From contig CAMTZV010000089.1 of NCBI GenBank assembly GCA_947086625.1, positions 1 to 6,602 on the forward strand: a stretch of DNA of 6,602 nt, read 5' to 3'. Origin of the DNA: an uncultured bacterium (lineage in GTDB: Bacteria; Bacillota; Clostridia; Lachnospirales; Lachnospiraceae). Position numbers and translations under genes: made by a program. The notes under the pieces are model-generated. The model was not told the origin of the DNA. It saw only the letters and a program-made list of their open reading frames with translations, and ran no database searches. Shown here one piece after another: positions 5,073 to 6,602 of the stretch. Position 1 is the stretch's first letter, and every line of letters starts with the position of its first letter.

Positions 5073-6602
5073 TTGAAAAAAGAAAAACAGAATAAAAAGC
5101 TGAAAGTCATTCCTTTAGGCGGTTTGGAGCAGATCGGAATGAATATTACTGCCTTTGAATATGAGGACAGTATTATTGTTGTAGACTGCGGATTGTCCTT
5201 TCCGGAGGATGACATGTTCGGGATTGATCTGGTCATCCCCGACGTGACATACTTAAAGGAGAATCTCGAGAAGGTAAAGGGCTTTTTCATCACGCACGGG
5301 CATGAGGACCATATCGGCGCACTGCCCTACATTTTGCGTGAGGTAAACGTGCCGATTTACGCGACAAAGCTGACGATGGGCATCATTGACCACAAGCTGG
5401 AGGAGCACGATCTGCTCTCGAAGGTCAAGAAAAAAATCGTCCGCTACGGGCAGCACATCAACGCGGGATGCTTCCGCGTGGAGTTTATCAAGACGAACCA
5501 CAGCATTCAGGACGCGGCGGCGCTGGCGATCTATTCGCCTGCGGGAACGGTCATACACACCGGGGATTTCAAGGTAGACTACACGCCGGTATTCGGGGAT
5601 GCCATTGATTTACAGCGTTTTGGCGAGATCGGAAAGAAGGGCGTTCTCGCGCTCATGTGCGACAGCACGAACGCCGAGCGGCCGGGCTTCACGATGTCGG
5701 AGAAGACGGTCGGCAAGGCGCTTGGAAATATATTTGAGGATCATCCGAACAACCGCATTCTCGTGGCGACGTTCGCGTCGAATGTTGACCGCGTGCAGCA
5801 GATCATCGACCAGGCATGCAAATACGGGCGGAAGGTCGTCGTGGAGGGGCGCAGCATGGTGAATATCATCACGACCGCCACGGAGCTGGGTTATATCAAT
5901 ATCCCGGACCAGACGCTGATCGATATCGAGCATCTGAAAAACTATCCGCCGGAGAAGACCGTGCTAATCACGACCGGAAGCCAGGGCGAATCGATGGCGG
6001 CATTATCGCGCATGGCGAACGGCACGCACCGCAAGGTGAGCATCTGTCCGAACGACACGATCGTCTTTAGCTCAAACCCGATCCCGGGCAATGAAAAGGC
6101 GGTTTCCAAGGTCATCAACGATCTTGCCCGCAAGGGGGCGGAGGTCATTTTCCAGGATGTGCACGTGTCGGGACATGCCTGCCAGGAGGACATCAAGCTC
6201 ATCTATTCGCTCGTGCATCCGCGCTACGCGATCCCGATCCACGGCGAGTACAAGCACCGCAAGGCGCAGGCGAAGATCGCGCAGGAGCTTGGCATCGAGA
6301 AGGACAATATTCTGATCATCAATTCCGGCGACGTGCTGGAGCTGGATGAAAACGGTGCGAAGGTGACCGGAAAGGTTCATGTAGGCGACGTGATGGTGGA
6401 CGGCCTTGGCGTGGGCGACGTCGGGAACATCGTGCTGCGCGACCGCCACATTCTGGCGGAGGAGGGCATCATTATCGTTGTGCTCACCCTCGAGGGCGGC
6501 TCGGGCCAGGTGCTGGCGGGACCGGATATCGTCTCCCGCGGCTTTGTGTACGTGCGCGACGCGGGCGATCTGATGGACGACGCGCAGGCGGTGTTAAACG
6601 AT
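5073..6602 (+). CDS. rnj: Ribonuclease J, 3' end cut by window
   Basis: RNase J is a zinc-dependent 5'-3' exonuclease and endonuclease central to mRNA decay and rRNA maturation in Firmicutes. All 510 visible codons are open to the window edge. Family members have about 555 residues, so roughly the last 45 are missing. The metallo-beta-lactamase signature THGHEDH gives H75, H77, D79 and H80. Further metal ligands are H143 (TNHSIQD), D165 (HTGDFK) and H390 (IHGEYKH). The beta-CASP part, about residues 210-360, includes LITTGSQGE. VHVSGHA carries H364 and H368, which bind RNA phosphate in homologues. The complete catalytic set argues for an active enzyme. The N-terminus is lysine-rich (KKEKQNKKLK). 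Whether this is RNase J1 or J2 cannot be decided from the window. Full conservation of the active site favours J1, or a single RNase J. It closes the visible ireB run. Confidence 0.96.
   Translation, partial: MKKEKQNKKLKVIPLGGLEQIGMNITAFEYEDSIIVVDCGLSFPEDDMFGIDLVIPDVTYLKENLEKVKGFFITHGHEDHIGALPYILREVNVPIYATKLTMGIIDHKLEEHDLLSKVKKKIVRYGQHINAGCFRVEFIKTNHSIQDAAALAIYSPAGTVIHTGDFKVDYTPVFGDAIDLQRFGEIGKKGVLALMCDSTNAERPGFTMSEKTVGKALGNIFEDHPNNRILVATFASNVDRVQQIIDQACKYGRKVVVEGRSMVNIITTATELGYINIPDQTLIDIEHLKNYPPEKTVLITTGSQGESMAALSRMANGTHRKVSICPNDTIVFSSNPIPGNEKAVSKVINDLARKGAEVIFQDVHVSGHACQEDIKLIYSLVHPRYAIPIHGEYKHRKAQAKIAQELGIEKDNILIINSGDVLELDENGAKVTGKVHVGDVMVDGLGVGDVGNIVLRDRHILAEEGIIIVVLTLEGGSGQVLAGPDIVSRGFVYVRDAGDLMDDAQAVLND

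Noticed and set aside
5253..6449. Open frames in other frames over the RNase J gene
   Set aside because: The frame starting at 5073 is open for 510 codons with the complete RNase J active-site set, so the others are shadows.

Overview
The window looks like chromosomal DNA of a fairly GC-rich member of the Clostridia, most likely Lachnospiraceae. This rests on recognisable Firmicute genes (IreB, a DUF1292 protein, RNase J, an HPr-like protein, and ThiI next to a cysteine desulfurase), strong AGGAGG-type ribosome binding sites and GTG/TTG starts. The genus is not determined.

Region 1 (1-1833, + strand): the 3' half of a cysteine desulfurase gene is followed by thiI. Together they form a sulfur relay for 4-thiouridine at position 8 of tRNA. 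Region 2 (1834-2099): a convergent intergenic region with two tandem copies of an ~86-bp structured repeat. Each copy has two hairpins, and one stem shows compensatory base changes between copies. A clear rho-independent terminator serving the minus-strand gene follows. Region 3 (2100-2398, - strand): a small HPr-fold gene with its own promoter and Shine-Dalgarno. It keeps the regulatory serine motif but lacks the phosphocarrier histidine.

Region 4 (2431-3909, + strand): mtaB, encoding the tRNA methylthiotransferase for ms2t6A37. Its last 11 codons and stop lie inside a ~150-bp MITE-like element with 19-bp terminal inverted repeats. Region 5 (3941-6602, + strand): a promoter followed by a tight run of ireB, ruvX, a DUF1292 gene and rnj (RNase J, TTG start, cut by the window end). 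These link Ser/Thr-kinase signalling, nucleic-acid processing and RNA decay.

The protein-coding content is mostly core. I see no new multi-gene system. The least ordinary items are the covarying tandem repeat after thiI, the His-less HPr-like protein, and the small element that supplies the C-terminus of MtaB.
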